Shown piece after piece: positions 4,892 to 5,115 of a stretch of DNA of 5,115 nt. The stretch spans positions 1 to 5,115 of the forward strand of contig DAFR01000073.1 in the NCBI GenBank assembly GCA_002497965.1. Reading direction: 5' to 3'. This DNA is from Methanomicrobiaceae archaeon UBA436 (GTDB lineage Archaea > Halobacteriota > Methanomicrobia > Methanomicrobiales > Methanoculleaceae). Numbering within the stretch: position 1 is the first letter of the stretch; each line of letters starts with the position of its first letter. The translations under genes were made by a program, and so were the position numbers. Under the pieces are notes generated by a model. The model saw only the letters and a list, made by a program, of their open reading frames with translations, searched no databases and was not told where the DNA came from.

Positions 4892-4936
4892 GTGTTTCAA
4901 CTCCGTTTTCATTCACCGGAGACAGGAGAAGCACAC

Positions 4937-4945
4937 GTTTAAGTA
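4937..4945 (-). promoter_or_regulatory. TATA box of the protease gene
   Basis: The minus strand reads TACTTAAAC. Transcription starting about 25 nt downstream would fall near 4915, leaving a leader of about 24 nt with the GGAG site before the ATG at 4891. If the ATG at 4912 were used, the message would be almost leaderless. Confidence 0.45.
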
Positions 4946-4982
4946 CGCAGAACGCGTACACCTCAATAGCCTCCGGGCATGC

Positions 4983-5025
4983 GGGGTTCTTCATCCGGGG
5001 CGTCAACCGGGGATGGGAGGACCCC
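4983..5025. repeat. Imperfect inverted repeat upstream of the protease gene
   Basis: GGGGTTCTTCATCC (4983-4996) faces GGATGGGAGGACCCC (5011-5025), pairing over about 12 positions with two mismatches and one bulge around a GC-rich 14-nt loop. It lies 38 bp upstream of the protease TATA box. It could be a terminator-like hairpin of an upstream minus-strand gene or part of a dispersed repeat. Confidence 0.35.
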
Positions 5026-5081
5026 ACGAACTTTTGCGGACGCTTCAAGGAAGCATCCACACAACGAGATGAACGCTGTTC

Positions 5082-5094
5082 TACTTATAAAGTA
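5082..5094. promoter_or_regulatory. TATA-like near-palindrome at the right edge
   Basis: TACTTATAAAGTA is almost symmetric, so it could act as a TATA box on either strand. A plus-strand transcript from it would begin near or beyond the window end. A minus-strand transcript would begin near 5062, about 170 nt from the protease start. No gene in the window needs it. Confidence 0.25.
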
Positions 5095-5115
5095 ACTATT
5101 CAGCCCAAACCGAAA

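Larger units (their letters stand above)
4963..5115 (-). other. Open frame running in from the right edge, uncertain
   Basis: On the minus strand 50 codons are open from the window edge to TGA at 4963-4965. The end reads VDAPDEEPRMPGGY. It could be the last part of a gene lying outside the window. Against this, the frame crosses an AT-rich TATA-like stretch and a hairpin, and no known family is visible. I would not call it a gene on this evidence. Confidence 0.2.

Noticed and set aside
4349..4942. Plus-strand frame of 197 codons opposite the protease 5' part
   Set aside because: Composition rich in Arg, His and Cys without any domain, and it runs antisense to a clear signal peptide and propeptide.
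4746..5060. Minus-strand 104-codon frame overlapping the protease start
   Set aside because: It overlaps the protease signal peptide in another frame and ends within it; no ribosome site and no recognisable domain.

Overview
The window looks archaeal, most likely from a methanogen of the Methanomicrobia such as the Methanoculleus group. This is an inference from TATA-like boxes at archaeal distances, GGAGGTG-type ribosome sites, a wHTH-nucleotidyltransferase/HEPN gene pair, and secreted and membrane-anchored proteins of archaeal style. No rRNA, tRNA or taxonomic marker gene is present to prove it. Coding regions are GC-rich, but the first ~200 bases are only about 36% GC.

Layout from left to right. 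Bases 1-391 hold no convincing gene: an AT-rich stretch, a TATA box (199-206) and a perfect 14-bp palindrome (242-255) lead to a small secreted protein of unknown function (392-832, +). Bases 833-1079 are GC-rich and full of inverted repeats. They also carry a short fragment on the minus strand that matches the 3' end of the gene at 2087-2953. Next comes a two-gene operon on +: a winged-helix nucleotidyltransferase with an intact GSX10DXD motif (1080-1625), overlapping by 4 nt with a HEPN-domain gene (1622-2047). This is the layout of the MNT/HEPN toxin-antitoxin class. Two GTTC-N8-GAAC sites exactly 20 bp apart cover its start codon and are probably its operator.

Convergent to that operon, two minus-strand genes form a second operon (3377 to 2979, then 2953 to 2087). 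Both encode proteins anchored by one N-terminal membrane segment that share an LT-x-QD...P.L...IR motif. The longer protein adds a C-terminal domain with a TDHLWFN motif.

The right part of the window is one long minus-strand frame (4891 to 3545) for a secreted metzincin-type zinc protease. It has a signal peptide, a propeptide-like domain, HELGHLFDTGH and a Met-turn. A single in-frame TAG at 4145-4147 interrupts it, with the frame fully conserved on both sides. This is either a fresh nonsense mutation or, less likely, a pyrrolysine/readthrough codon. The right edge (4963-5115) has an open frame running out of the window and a hairpin, but no recognisable gene.

The most interesting points are the twin operators over the MNT start codon, the MNT/HEPN cassette lying between two direct copies of a gene's 3' end (as after insertion into that 3' end), the amber-interrupted protease, and the HEPN protein's lack of a canonical RX4-6H motif at the usual place.
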